Source: Lentisphaerota bacterium (GTDB taxonomy: Bacteria > Verrucomicrobiota > Lentisphaeria > Oligosphaerales > JABHEG01). Taken from it: a stretch of 64,000 bases of DNA. The translations under genes were made by a program, and so were the position numbers. Of this stretch, positions 16,901-24,701 are shown piece by piece. The notes beneath the pieces were generated by a model. The model worked only from the letters and a program-made list of their open reading frames with translations, had not been told where the DNA came from and did not search any database. Within the stretch, counting starts at the first letter, position 1. Each line of letters opens with the position of its first letter. The stretch is taken from contig JABHEG010000295.1 of assembly GCA_018676675.1 (NCBI GenBank), forward strand, positions 1 through 64,000, written 5' to 3'.

Positions 16901-17052
16901 TCCCTCGCGACGACGATCACGGCCCAGGCCTGCCCGGCTTCGGCAAGCACCAAGGCTTTCGGCTCCTCGCTTCCGGCCGGAACAGCAGGGCAGCAGAGAG
17001 CGAGGAACAGGATCGGCATGAATGCAACTATTTGCCAGGCGGGACATCGCAT
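13981..17052 (-). CDS. secreted DUF4838 / alpha-glucuronidase-like protein
   Basis: The ATG at 17052 follows AAGGAG with 7 bases between and starts a signal peptide (IVAFMPILFLALCCPAVPAG), giving 1023 residues. Residues about 30-170 match the GH67 N-terminal (alpha-glucuronidase-type) fold: an ELQQYVEQI helix and the GTEFGVYGFLQRFCGVRWFLPG segment. The DUF4838 region follows, with NDHGGFCECETC and the W/Y-rich stretches around EVYQNWTMDGIKYYV. The C-terminal about 300 residues contain jelly-roll binding modules (LLLNGNFEEPAANRY). DUF4838 proteins are common in PVC bacteria and usually lie among polysaccharide-degradation genes; activity is unproven. It is last in a three-gene minus-strand set and paralogous to 24702-27128. 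Confidence 0.8.
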   Translation of the reverse strand: MRCPAWQIVAFMPILFLALCCPAVPAGSEEPKALVLAEAGQAWAVIVVARDAPGEVRRGASELQQYVEQISDVRLAMIAPDNVASHREKVRIHVGVNASIPGPLPDLARCEKDGAWIRAISGRDLLIAGKTPYGTEFGVYGFLQRFCGVRWFLPGPEGTHVPKAPSLRIPLPIDRLDNPVFISRSYSAPTFRDRLDYPCPQAQLMDLAWYRHNRMRKHFWCHHNLGHIIVPSKYGTEHPEFFPEIGGERRVPVSDRPVGFQPCMTNKSVIRLCAEAAAEHFTTTPDALSFSIGINDHGGFCECETCRTVNGPPRLNSRGLPDFSRLLFSFGNHVAASLPERFRDRYVGLLAYAQARDLPRDMDIHPNLLVGRVTAFVSYFNPADRADMAMTRRMAEKCNMFGVYDYWYGRGYAVPNFGIGLLEDYLDFLNGLGVKSWNSEVYQNWTMDGIKYYVLSRKLWDPSLRVSDLLNDFCTRMFGDGAPEMMRFYDLCRERWETQTFATTKYHLCDSGKQALLFDQPTCEQLMALLKTARAKTANTGGQALLERFIGTFTYTRHWAELLDHSLFVADKGKVVLNAREEGPHREEDVIPETQFCRTIEDMAEYRGHVLAALRTLRAIGKARTAIRSDVLSLPRRGLGRLGGMFTTPVTCTAPLVLALQRTGRQTELDAFIDAAHSETPELTPQIRWLATHFPDLANEPELLLNGNFEEPAANRYDAKGWVHGNWGSKRTTANAFVVPQGTDGGNCYYMVGVKHAFTYGPTAAIKLAKPVPVEPGKWYVLQARVRSHRNDGLLPEPSLHIQFPGARPGAHKANLSPGMNWYDAVTLFQAPAKASEAIVRFLSTGQGQTWVDSMSLKRIPDAITPDSAETADALVVYPPLRASDGHPSPLTIDFTAPLPTGVHAITGKIDGGVLVADTGYTILSASWTFAHRHDLVLKVNASSPDGATLGILAFGNACAEGNRWVRIDKKIIGPFRRKLTDEPQAFSAPWSYHDPVRRARFILYRSNKEGTLRIHGVTIAPR

Positions 17053-17065
17053 TCGATGGCTCCTT

Positions 17066-18196
17066 CTATTTGAGCAGAGCATCCAATTGCGGGCAGAACC
17101 CGGGACCATAGCGGTAGGCACGCTGGATGAACGGCGGTCCGGCGAACACGTGCTCCCAGACGATTTCGCACTCCGGGGTCACTTCGAACAGGCGTTTGTG
17201 GGCGGCTTCGAGGACAAACGTGTTCCCGTTGGGAAGACGTTGACAGCTCGAGGTGAAATTGCTGTGGAACTGTTCGCGTTGGTCATATAGCCAAACGTTT
17301 TCTTTCGTTGTGGGATCCACCTCCAGGACGAATGAACAGCCACAGTGCGCCAGATCTGCTGTGGGAGAAGCGCCGTTGTCGAAGATGATGATGTTGCCGG
17401 CTCCGGGAAGTCCTTTCTCGACCATGTGAGAATCATGTTGGCCGGACAGTCCCCCCCTGTAGTCACCTGCATAGGACCAGACGATTTCCCGGCTCTCCCG
17501 GTCGGCGATCAAGATCAGATCGAGCTGTCGGAGGCTCATGAGGACGTTGCCCGGTCTGAAGCGTTCGTCTCCGGCATCGAACCAGCGATTTTCCGGCAGA
17601 GCCTGGATTGTGTTGGTATGCGTCCAGTCCACCAAGGTGTTGTTCTCGGGGCCGGCCCACCAATCTGTCGCGGCCGGGACTTTACAGCATAGGTCGATAT
17701 CCAGGTGATCATGCTGATGCCACTCCCAAACCACCTCCTTGGTCGGGGACACTTCCTGGATGACGTCAGCGTAGAGCATTTCCCGCCGTTCGGGTTCTTT
17801 CGCTCGTTGGCGGACAGCAACCGGAACTTCCTCCCGGGCGAGGATCAGCGTGTTGCCGGCTGCTGTTTTCTCAACGTCATGGTGCAACCAGAGCCCCTCG
17901 GGGGTTGCGTACTCCCAGGCAAGGTCGCCGTTCCAGCTATACTCCTGTATGCAGCCACCCCAGCCCCGAGCACTGCGCAGGACGAGGAGGTCCCCGTTTG
18001 GCTGAAGCCGCGCACGAGGAACGCCGCCTTTGGCACCCGGATCTTCCATGGCCCAGCGCTTGATCGGGGCTCCCTCCATGTCGATCAAGGCTACATCCGG
18101 TCCATGCCGGCCTTTGAGCATGATGGCCGTCACCCCGTCAAAGCACTTGCCTGGGGTGTGGACCGTCGTTCCGGTTGGGCGGACACTAACTGGCAT
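17066..18196 (-). CDS. ASST-like (arylsulfotransferase-type) beta-propeller protein
   Basis: A 376-residue propeller with repeated blade motifs: LWLHHDVEKTAAGNTLIL, LVDWTHTNTIQAL, GLSGQHDSHMVEKG and CQRLPNGNTFVLEA, each with ..G(N)T(L/F)(I/V). This pattern is typical of the arylsulfotransferase family (ASST; PF05935/PF14269-like), which moves sulfate groups between phenols. Many PVC homologues are uncharacterised and may not be sulfotransferases. The ATG at 18196 has GAGGA 7 bases upstream. No signal peptide is visible, unlike its two neighbours, so it may be cytoplasmic. It lies between the DUF4832 and DUF4838 genes with gaps of 42 and 13 bp, so it is probably co-transcribed. Confidence 0.65.
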   Translation of the reverse strand: MPVSVRPTGTTVHTPGKCFDGVTAIMLKGRHGPDVALIDMEGAPIKRWAMEDPGAKGGVPRARLQPNGDLLVLRSARGWGGCIQEYSWNGDLAWEYATPEGLWLHHDVEKTAAGNTLILAREEVPVAVRQRAKEPERREMLYADVIQEVSPTKEVVWEWHQHDHLDIDLCCKVPAATDWWAGPENNTLVDWTHTNTIQALPENRWFDAGDERFRPGNVLMSLRQLDLILIADRESREIVWSYAGDYRGGLSGQHDSHMVEKGLPGAGNIIIFDNGASPTADLAHCGCSFVLEVDPTTKENVWLYDQREQFHSNFTSSCQRLPNGNTFVLEAAHKRLFEVTPECEIVWEHVFAGPPFIQRAYRYGPGFCPQLDALLK

Positions 18197-18238
18197 GGCG
18201 ACATCCTCTGTTGAGACGTGATGCTCTTTCCGGTGGGA

Positions 18239-20446
18239 TCACCTGGAGGCGAAGCCAGGGGAGCCTGCGGGGTCATAGGTGACTGTGCCGACGTGCACCC
18301 GGCCATCCGGGTTACCATTGTCAGGCACAATACGCCGGCCCTGAAACACCCACAGCCCCACGTGGAGTTCGAAAGACGTGCCGGCGAGGTCGGGGCCAAA
18401 CGGGATAGCGAATCGGCCTGTGTGCCGGCCCGGCCGGGTCAGCGCGTCCGGCGCGACGTCGAGTCGACATCCCATTCCTTTGGCAATTCGGCGTTCGTGG
18501 TCCAGGTGGCCAAAGGGGCAAACGTTGTCCGGCAGAGCCTTGTTGATGTTGAAGGTAACGGGAAGAAACCACGCACCGCCGGTCTTCTGCAGAGCGTCTT
18601 TCCAGGAGAGTTGGTATTCTCCGTTGACCATCACGTTCATCGTGCCGACTCGATAGCGGCGTTGTCCATCGTCATTGGCCAGTGGCAAGGCGATACGGGG
18701 GGTGCCGTCTCTTCGGCCGACGGAAACGTACAGGTCAACGCTCCCAGCGCCGACGAGGGACGGCAGGATGAAGTCCGAAACTCGATGTGTTTTCGGGATC
18801 GCGTCAGGCGGGCCAACGGTGAGTGTCCGGACGTCGAACGTCTCATCAACAAGGACGGTCACGATGTGACGATCGCGTTTGAGTGTCAAGCCGGGAAAGC
18901 CTCCGGCTAGACAGGGCGCAACTCCGGCGTTTCGCCAAGTCCAGGTCACGCGAAAGGGCTCGCCCGTTCGGACGCTTTCCGGCCACCCGAGCTTTGCCGG
19001 TTGCAGGCGGTAGCCGATTCGTCGGTTCATAGCAGGGATGATATCACTGTGGTCCCCCCAGATTTGGTAGGGATCACCATGAATGGAAACATAGCTGGCA
19101 TGGTAGGCTTCGATGGCGGCAAAGTAATCACTGCCGTTGCCCCAGTCGTTGGCACCGTAATGCCCGCTCTCGATGACCACGGGGTTGTGTGGCCAGAAGT
19201 CCTCGGCCATCCATTCGGAGTTGAAGGTGACCCCTTGCCGGTAGATGATGCTGTCGTCACGCATGGTGGCCCCAAGGCTTCGAGCGTAGTCGAGTGCGTC
19301 ATTGCTGACGCGCTCCTGCCGGCAGCCGGCGAGTACGGATGTAGGCCCATCGCTCAGATGACAGAACGGGGTGTTTCCTGGAGGCATCTGCCTCAGGACA
19401 CGGTAGTTGACCTCCAGAATCCACCGACCGCGTCGGCGGGAGAAACGGCCGGCCGTAAGGGCAATGTCGCATTCCCGGGTGTCCGCTGCCGAAGCGTGCG
19501 TCTCCCCAGTCGGGGTGAAGGTGACTGTGCCGTCTGCATGTGCCTCAGTCGTGCCGAGGAGAACTCGCCGGTCCGGAAGAGCGTTCACCGGCAGCAGGCG
19601 CCCCTCGGGCAGCTGTCGGCCTTCTTCGCCCGGGATCCAGAGGCCAGCCTTCACCTGCAATGGCCGGTCCAACAACCGACTTCCGGGGCTGATACAGAAC
19701 GCAATCCGATGGGTTCCGGGCTCCTGTAGCGCCCGGACGGGGCGCCAGTCATCCATGCCGACCAGAAGTGTCTGTTGGAAGTGCTCGAAATGGAGGTCGA
19801 TGTGCCGCTTGTAAGTGGTGAGAGGGTAATCCCTGGCACAAGGGTGTCCTTCCCCCCAGACCCCAAGAGAGCCGATATCAACAAAGGCAACGTGTGCGGC
19901 ACCGTCGTAACGGGCAGCGGCAGCTGCGAGGAAGCGATCCAGTTTCTCCAGGAAGATCGGGTCGTCATAGTCCGGCTCCCAGCGGGCTTTTGGGTCTGCC
20001 TCCGGGCCGGTCACACAGCCTTTCTTGTGAACCCACCAGTAGCCCTCAGCGCCCGCGTCCTTGACCCATTCGGGTGTGGCGAAAGGGATTTCTGTCTCGA
20101 AGCAGGTGAAGCGGAAGGCGATGTCCCGACCGGCATCGATGTAGCGTTGGGCGACTCCGTCGACGATCCCCCAATTGAACACTCCTTCCTCAGGTTCGAG
20201 GTATGACCATGCCAGGCGGAGATAGGCAACGCTGAGTCCAGGGAAATCCTCGCCGGCATACTGACGCCCCAGCGGTGGCCCGTAACCCCGAATGGTGTTG
20301 TCGTAGTGGTGGAAAACCCATCCCATTCCGGGGTTGAGAAGTGCTTCGCCGGTGTCAGAGGGGCGCACTGTGACGAGGGGCGTTGGCTCCGCAGCCGACA
20401 GGCCCAGAGCAAGGAGAAGCAGGACGACTGATATGCCGGCTTTCAT
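18239..20446 (-). CDS. secreted DUF4832 protein with TIM-barrel-like front half
   Basis: The protein has 735 residues and a signal peptide (MKAGISVVLLLLALGLSAAE). The N-terminal half has the GH42/GH-A-like pattern LNPGMGWVFHHYDN, AYLRLAWSYLEPEEGVFNW and FVDIGSLGVWGEGHP, in which a glutamate is placed like a clan-A acid/base. Further on, HNPVVIESGHYG could carry the second carboxylate. The C-terminal part (RRIGYRLQPAKLGWPESV, FRVTWTWRNAGVAPC) is the DUF4832 beta-sandwich, apparently present twice. It is probably a glycoside hydrolase of unknown specificity. It is first gene of the 20446-13981 set. Confidence 0.75.
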   Translation of the reverse strand: MKAGISVVLLLLALGLSAAEPTPLVTVRPSDTGEALLNPGMGWVFHHYDNTIRGYGPPLGRQYAGEDFPGLSVAYLRLAWSYLEPEEGVFNWGIVDGVAQRYIDAGRDIAFRFTCFETEIPFATPEWVKDAGAEGYWWVHKKGCVTGPEADPKARWEPDYDDPIFLEKLDRFLAAAAARYDGAAHVAFVDIGSLGVWGEGHPCARDYPLTTYKRHIDLHFEHFQQTLLVGMDDWRPVRALQEPGTHRIAFCISPGSRLLDRPLQVKAGLWIPGEEGRQLPEGRLLPVNALPDRRVLLGTTEAHADGTVTFTPTGETHASAADTRECDIALTAGRFSRRRGRWILEVNYRVLRQMPPGNTPFCHLSDGPTSVLAGCRQERVSNDALDYARSLGATMRDDSIIYRQGVTFNSEWMAEDFWPHNPVVIESGHYGANDWGNGSDYFAAIEAYHASYVSIHGDPYQIWGDHSDIIPAMNRRIGYRLQPAKLGWPESVRTGEPFRVTWTWRNAGVAPCLAGGFPGLTLKRDRHIVTVLVDETFDVRTLTVGPPDAIPKTHRVSDFILPSLVGAGSVDLYVSVGRRDGTPRIALPLANDDGQRRYRVGTMNVMVNGEYQLSWKDALQKTGGAWFLPVTFNINKALPDNVCPFGHLDHERRIAKGMGCRLDVAPDALTRPGRHTGRFAIPFGPDLAGTSFELHVGLWVFQGRRIVPDNGNPDGRVHVGTVTYDPAGSPGFASR

Positions 20447-20536
20447 GCGGTGCGATGGCCTCTGACTCGGACTCTGGTTGAGGGATAAGGGAGCGAGAAG
20501 CAGGCTATACGGCTACAGGTCGGGGAGTGGCAGGCA

Positions 20537-22354
20537 TTATTCCAGCGCCAGTTCGACGGTGACTGTTGTGCCCTGGCCGCATTGTCCGGTGATGCTGAAC
20601 GTTCCATTGATGGCTTCGACCCGTTCCCGCATGCTCAGCAGCCCCAGGGATGTGGTACGGTTCAGATCGTCATCGCTGATGCCCTTGCCGTTGTCTTTGA
20701 CCTGGAAACTGAGTCCATCGGGGATGACATCGAAGCACACGTCGACTTCACTCGCTTCGGCGTGGCGTGCCACGTTCGTCAGTATTTCCTGGAATACGCG
20801 GAACACCACCGTCTCGCGCTCGGGCGTGAGCGTGGCTTCGACAGCGGCGGCACGGATTAGGCAGCGAATCCCCGTGTGCCGCTCAAAGTTCTCGCCTTCC
20901 CACTCGATCGCGGCGACAATTCCCAGGTCGAGCACGGGAGGGCGCAGGTCGCTGGCGATTCGGCGCACGGACTGGATGGTGTTTTCGGTCGCTGCTATCG
21001 TCGCCTCGATCCGTTCCAGGAGAGCGTCACGAGGGAGCGCCACGGTCTCGTCGTTCAGTCGTTTCCGGACCCAGGCGAGATCCATTTTCAGGATGGTTAA
21101 CTCGTGGCCCAGTTCATCGTGTATTTCCCGGGCAATCACCGTGCGTTCTTCCTCGCGGATCACCTCAAGCCGGGCCGCAAGCTGACGCAGTTCACCCCGA
21201 GATTTCTCGAGGGCTTCCTGGGCTTCTTTCCGTTCCGTCACATCGAGAACGATGCCGCTCATGTGAGTTGGGAGCCCGTCGTCGTAATGGAGGTGGTTCC
21301 AGTCTTCCATCCAGCGCAGTTCACCGGATGCCATTCTCAGGCGGTAGTTCTGCTGGAACTCCGTGTGTCCTTCTTCCACGTGGGCAGCGACTTCGTGTTG
21401 GAGCCGCTCAAGGTCTTCGCCCGGGATCAGATCGGCGTACGAAAGCCGGCGCTCCACGAAGTCCTCAGGATCGTAGCCAAACTGTCGGACGTTCTCGGAG
21501 ACAAAATGCACCGGCCAGTCATCGGTGACAGCCAGCCTGAACGCGACGGCCGGGCTGCGGGTGACAATGTCGTCCAGTTGCTGGAGGCGGGCCAGAGCAT
21601 CTTCCAGCCTCCGGCTGACTTCTCGTTGGGCCGTGATGTCTGTTGAGATCAGCAACGCGCTGGTAGGCGGTTGCTCTTGGGACAAGGGGGCCAGGCGACT
21701 CAGCCAGTGGTAACCATCTTTGGTCTTGACTTCGAACGAGTCGGGCTTCCTTTCCTCGAACGCTCTGCGCAGGGCTTGGGTCCAGCGTTCGTGGAAGGCC
21801 TCGGGAACCCAGTCGAACACGCGGGTGCCCAGAATGTCCTCAATAGTGTGTGTCGATCCGTATCGAGGGCGGCTGATGTAGAGCACCTTGCCATCTCTGT
21901 CGACGCGCAGGATGATGTCAGGGGAATGCTCCAGCAGTGCCCGGAGCCGCTGCTCCTTGCGATACATCTCGTCCTCAAATCGGCGGCTTTCGGTGACGTC
22001 GGTGATGAACAGCGCCAAAACGGCGCCCGAGCTTCTGGGGGGAGGCAGATGCGCAGCCCAGAAATGGCCTCTGAGATCATCCCCCCCGCGCGGTTTGAGG
22101 AGAAGATCAAACGGGATGATGTCGTTTCCGGCAAGGGCTTCCCTAACCCGCTCTCTTGCCATTGTCAGGTTGCTGCCGCCCAGGAACGTCAGATCCTCGA
22201 ACGCCGTCCCGAGGACGTCAGGTCCATCCAGTCCGAGCCAGCTGCACAACCTGGCATTGACGCGGCAGACTTCTCCTGCAGCATTCAAGCACATGAGGCC
22301 ATTTGGCATGACCTCCAACAGCTGTTCCTTCAGATCCGCAGGTGTCCGGTTCAT
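20537..22354 (-). CDS. PAS-domain sensor histidine kinase (HisKA_3/NarX type)
   Basis: The ATG at 22354 has GGAG 9 bases upstream and gives 605 residues. There are three PAS domains, at about residues 10-110, 130-250 and 270-385; the last two end with the usual linker (the third as LDVTERKEAQE). Then comes a HisKA_3 dimerisation domain with phospho-acceptor His412 (AREIHDELGHE) and a HATPase_c domain (EILTNVARHAEASEVDV, DNGKGISDDD, GLLSMRERVEAINGTF). No transmembrane segment is evident, so it is likely a cytoplasmic sensor. HisKA_3 kinases pair with NarL/LuxR-type regulators. None is encoded in this window, making this an orphan kinase. Confidence 0.88.
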   Translation of the reverse strand: MNRTPADLKEQLLEVMPNGLMCLNAAGEVCRVNARLCSWLGLDGPDVLGTAFEDLTFLGGSNLTMARERVREALAGNDIIPFDLLLKPRGGDDLRGHFWAAHLPPPRSSGAVLALFITDVTESRRFEDEMYRKEQRLRALLEHSPDIILRVDRDGKVLYISRPRYGSTHTIEDILGTRVFDWVPEAFHERWTQALRRAFEERKPDSFEVKTKDGYHWLSRLAPLSQEQPPTSALLISTDITAQREVSRRLEDALARLQQLDDIVTRSPAVAFRLAVTDDWPVHFVSENVRQFGYDPEDFVERRLSYADLIPGEDLERLQHEVAAHVEEGHTEFQQNYRLRMASGELRWMEDWNHLHYDDGLPTHMSGIVLDVTERKEAQEALEKSRGELRQLAARLEVIREEERTVIAREIHDELGHELTILKMDLAWVRKRLNDETVALPRDALLERIEATIAATENTIQSVRRIASDLRPPVLDLGIVAAIEWEGENFERHTGIRCLIRAAAVEATLTPERETVVFRVFQEILTNVARHAEASEVDVCFDVIPDGLSFQVKDNGKGISDDDLNRTTSLGLLSMRERVEAINGTFSITGQCGQGTTVTVELALE

Positions 22355-22558
22355 ACTGCGTGTCTCCAAAGAGTAGGCCCGGGGGCGCAGGCCTTTTTCG
22401 GCCCAATTTTCTTCAAGATCAAGCTAACGTTGAGGGTGCGGGATGCAAGGCGCGGTTGTGGTCTCGCGTATTCCATTCACGAGTTGATCGTGTAAGGTTT
22501 GGCTTGTCGCCGCCCTTCCGGGTGGGGCGTTCTTGGTTATGACGAGCGAGGAACGAGG

Positions 22559-23179
22559 ATGATCTGTCCCAATTGCGGCAAGACTGTGGCTGACATAGCG
22601 ACCACCTGCGCCGAGTGCCGAAGCGTCATTGGCCCGATGGATCCGGACACTCAGGCAGAGCTGATCGCGCAACGCAAAGCGCAGACGCGTTCTCGAACTG
22701 ACGCGGGGAGTGGCGGCCCATCCCCGGGGCTGAGAGTCATCCGCTTTCTCGCTATGATTGTGACCATTGCTGTGGTCCTGGCAGGGACGGCTGGGATCCC
22801 ACGACTGACTCGAGGCCGCATCACGCTTGCGCCGAAGAGCACAACCATTGAGGAGACCATTGCCAAGGCCCACACCAGATGGCTCAGCAAGCGTCGGTCG
22901 ACGAATGCCAACTACCTCGTGTTCATTGCCTTTATGGGGATTGCTGTTCTTGCCGTCTGGCAGGCGGCTGACGCGCTGCAGAACGTGACAGGACAGCCAT
23001 CCGGATCAATCGTCGGAGTGACGGTGGCCGTGTTGTCAACGGTCGTGCTTGGTCTGTTCGCGGCCCGGCTGAAGATGGAGATTTTTCGCCCTGCTGGTCG
23101 CCTCGACTGGATGATGAACGGTATGTCGTTTGCCGCCGGGGTCATTCTTGGTGTTGCCATGAACTGGAAGCGTCGCTGA
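22559..23179 (+). CDS. zinc-ribbon integral membrane protein of unknown function
   Basis: Starting at the ATG at 22559 (GAGG-rich upstream) the product has 206 residues. It opens directly with a zinc ribbon (MICPNCGK ... CAEC), the second conserved pair being CAECRS. A basic linker is followed by three hydrophobic segments at about residues 62-80, 122-142 and 150-170, and a fourth weaker one near the C-terminus. Frame extension upstream to 22499 would place residues before the zinc ribbon and lacks a ribosome site. It diverges from the PAS kinase. A second zinc-ribbon membrane protein lies at 27334-27921, but the two are not obviously homologous. Confidence 0.65.
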   Translation: MICPNCGKTVADIATTCAECRSVIGPMDPDTQAELIAQRKAQTRSRTDAGSGGPSPGLRVIRFLAMIVTIAVVLAGTAGIPRLTRGRITLAPKSTTIEETIAKAHTRWLSKRRSTNANYLVFIAFMGIAVLAVWQAADALQNVTGQPSGSIVGVTVAVLSTVVLGLFAARLKMEIFRPAGRLDWMMNGMSFAAGVILGVAMNWKRR

Positions 23180-23212
23180 CAGGTGTGCGCAGTGAGGGGT
23201 GGAGTTGTGGCT

Positions 23213-23231
23213 CCTCCCACGCTATGGGAGG
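23213..23231. repeat. 7-bp inverted repeat, possible terminator
   Basis: CCTCCCA (23213-23219) and TGGGAGG (23225-23231) are perfect inverted repeats with a CGCTA loop, 33 bp after the stop of the zinc-ribbon membrane protein. The right arm is the beginning of repeat module A. It could act as a transcript 3' end, but no T-run follows. Confidence 0.4.
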
Positions 23232-23252
23232 CGGTGCCATCCGGCGACCTCT
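23225..23252 (+). repeat. intergenic repeat module A, copy 1
   Basis: These 28 bases (GGGAGGCGGTGCCATCC core, then GGCGACCTCT) are identical to 33835-33862, and nearly so in reverse orientation to the left half of the 27138-27306 element. All copies lie in gaps after stop codons. This copy is followed by a module-B palindrome at 23275-23293, the same order as in the larger element. Confidence 0.75.
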
Positions 23253-23274
23253 CCGCCAGTGCAGCTGCAAGGGA

Positions 23275-23293
23275 ACGTCAATAGCATTGACGT
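23275..23293. repeat. module B palindrome (ACGTCAAT-AGC-ATTGACGT)
   Basis: An 8-bp perfect inverted repeat with a 3-base centre, extendable by GGGA (23271-23274) and TCCC (23295-23298) with one mismatch, so the transcript could form a stem of about 12 bp. The core GTCAATAGCATTG recurs in both ends of the 27138-27306 element. Confidence 0.7.
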
Positions 23294-23427
23294 GTCCCCC
23301 CTTCCGTTTGAGGCGTGGGCAGGACAGAATGGGCCTGGAGCAGTAGAGTCGATCCCGTTGAGGGCCCGATGCACACCTGAGGAGTCGGGCCGCAACTCGG
23401 AGTCACAGGACTGGGAGATACCGTGCT

Positions 23428-24660
23428 ATGAGTGATCGATCATGCGTTGGGGAAATGCCGCCGAGTGAGAAGATTGTTCTCGGGTTTGTCGGTGTCGGCT
23501 GGATGGGGAACCAGACGCTTAGGGGGTTCGCCAAGGAACCGGATGTCGAGATTGCCGCCCTGTGCGACGTGGATAAGGAGCACTTGGAGAGCACGCGGGA
23601 AGCTCTTGCCGAGCTGCGTCCGGGGATGTCTGTGGATACGTACACGGACTACCGGCGCCTGCTCGAACGTGATGACATCGATGCCATCGTTTCGTCCACC
23701 CCGGATCACTGGCACGCGCTGATCGCGATCCATGCGTTTGAGGCCGGCAAGGATGTCTATAGCGAGAAGCCCGTTTCGCATACCTATGCCGAGGGTCGCG
23801 CGATGATGCGGGCGTGCCGACACCACGGACGTGTGTTCCAGTTGGGGACGCAGATTCACGGGATGGAAAATTACCATCGGGTTGTCGAGATCGTGCGTTC
23901 AGGTGTGCTTGGTGACATTCGGGAAGTGAACCTGTGGAAGAACGGCGGCTCCCCTCACATCGACGAGTGCCCCGATTCGGCGCCCCCGGAATCGCTAGAC
24001 TACGATACGTGGTTGGGACCAGCTCCGGAGCGCCCATACAATGCGATGCGGAGTCATCGCCTCTTCAGGCACTTCTGGGACTACTCGGTCGGCACCTATG
24101 GCGACTTCTGGTGCCACATTGCCGACCTCATGTATTGGGCTCTCGATTTGGCGGACGCTCCCGTACGCATGCGGACCATTGGAGGTCTCCCGGAGACCGG
24201 CATTGCGGAAACGCCCGGCTGGATTGATGTCGACTACGAGTATCCCGGGCTCCATGTCACCTGGACCCAGAGGACACCGGACTTTCCCGGGGCCGGGACA
24301 CGAGGGATCGGTGCCCGGTTCATCGGTGCAAATGGCAACCTGGTTTCCGACTACGGAAATCGCGTGATCTTCCTTGATGGGAAAGAGACCGACGACGTAC
24401 CCGATGTACCGCGGACGCTGTCGCGTTCACCGGGGCATCACCGGAATTTCCTGGATTGCGTGAAGAGCAGGATGCCCGCAGACAGCAATCTTGATTACGC
24501 ATTCCCCATGACCATACCCATGTATCTCAGCTGCATTTCGCACCGGTTGGGACGTCCCTTGGAGTGGGATGCGGCGAACGAGCAATTCGTTGACGATCCT
24601 GAAGCGACGGCTATGCTCACAAAGCCATTTCGGGCGCCTTGGACATTGCCGGTGTATTGA
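23428..24660 (+). CDS. Gfo/Idh/MocA family NAD(P)-dependent oxidoreductase
   Basis: A 410-residue dehydrogenase acting on a sugar or inositol derivative. The N-terminal Rossmann fold shows GFVGVGWMGNQTL (about residues 18-30) and the acidic CDVDKEHL after the second strand. The family signature EKPVSH follows the IVSSTPDHWHALI strand. The C-terminal half has the conserved lysine/histidine region (SHRLFRHFWDYSVGTYGDFWCHIADLMYW). The start could also be the Met ten codons in (MPPSEK). It is followed after 41 bp by a DUF4838 gene, the usual company of this family in PVC catabolic clusters. No signal or TAT peptide is visible, so it is cytoplasmic. Confidence 0.85.
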   Translation: MSDRSCVGEMPPSEKIVLGFVGVGWMGNQTLRGFAKEPDVEIAALCDVDKEHLESTREALAELRPGMSVDTYTDYRRLLERDDIDAIVSSTPDHWHALIAIHAFEAGKDVYSEKPVSHTYAEGRAMMRACRHHGRVFQLGTQIHGMENYHRVVEIVRSGVLGDIREVNLWKNGGSPHIDECPDSAPPESLDYDTWLGPAPERPYNAMRSHRLFRHFWDYSVGTYGDFWCHIADLMYWALDLADAPVRMRTIGGLPETGIAETPGWIDVDYEYPGLHVTWTQRTPDFPGAGTRGIGARFIGANGNLVSDYGNRVIFLDGKETDDVPDVPRTLSRSPGHHRNFLDCVKSRMPADSNLDYAFPMTIPMYLSCISHRLGRPLEWDAANEQFVDDPEATAMLTKPFRAPWTLPVY

Positions 24661-24701
24661 GGTTGCCGTACGATCCGAAAGAAGCCAAGCAAGGTAGACA
24701 G

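Noticed and set aside
24320..24502. Short antisense ORF in the Gfo gene
   Set aside because: Internal to a well-supported gene; no independent signal.
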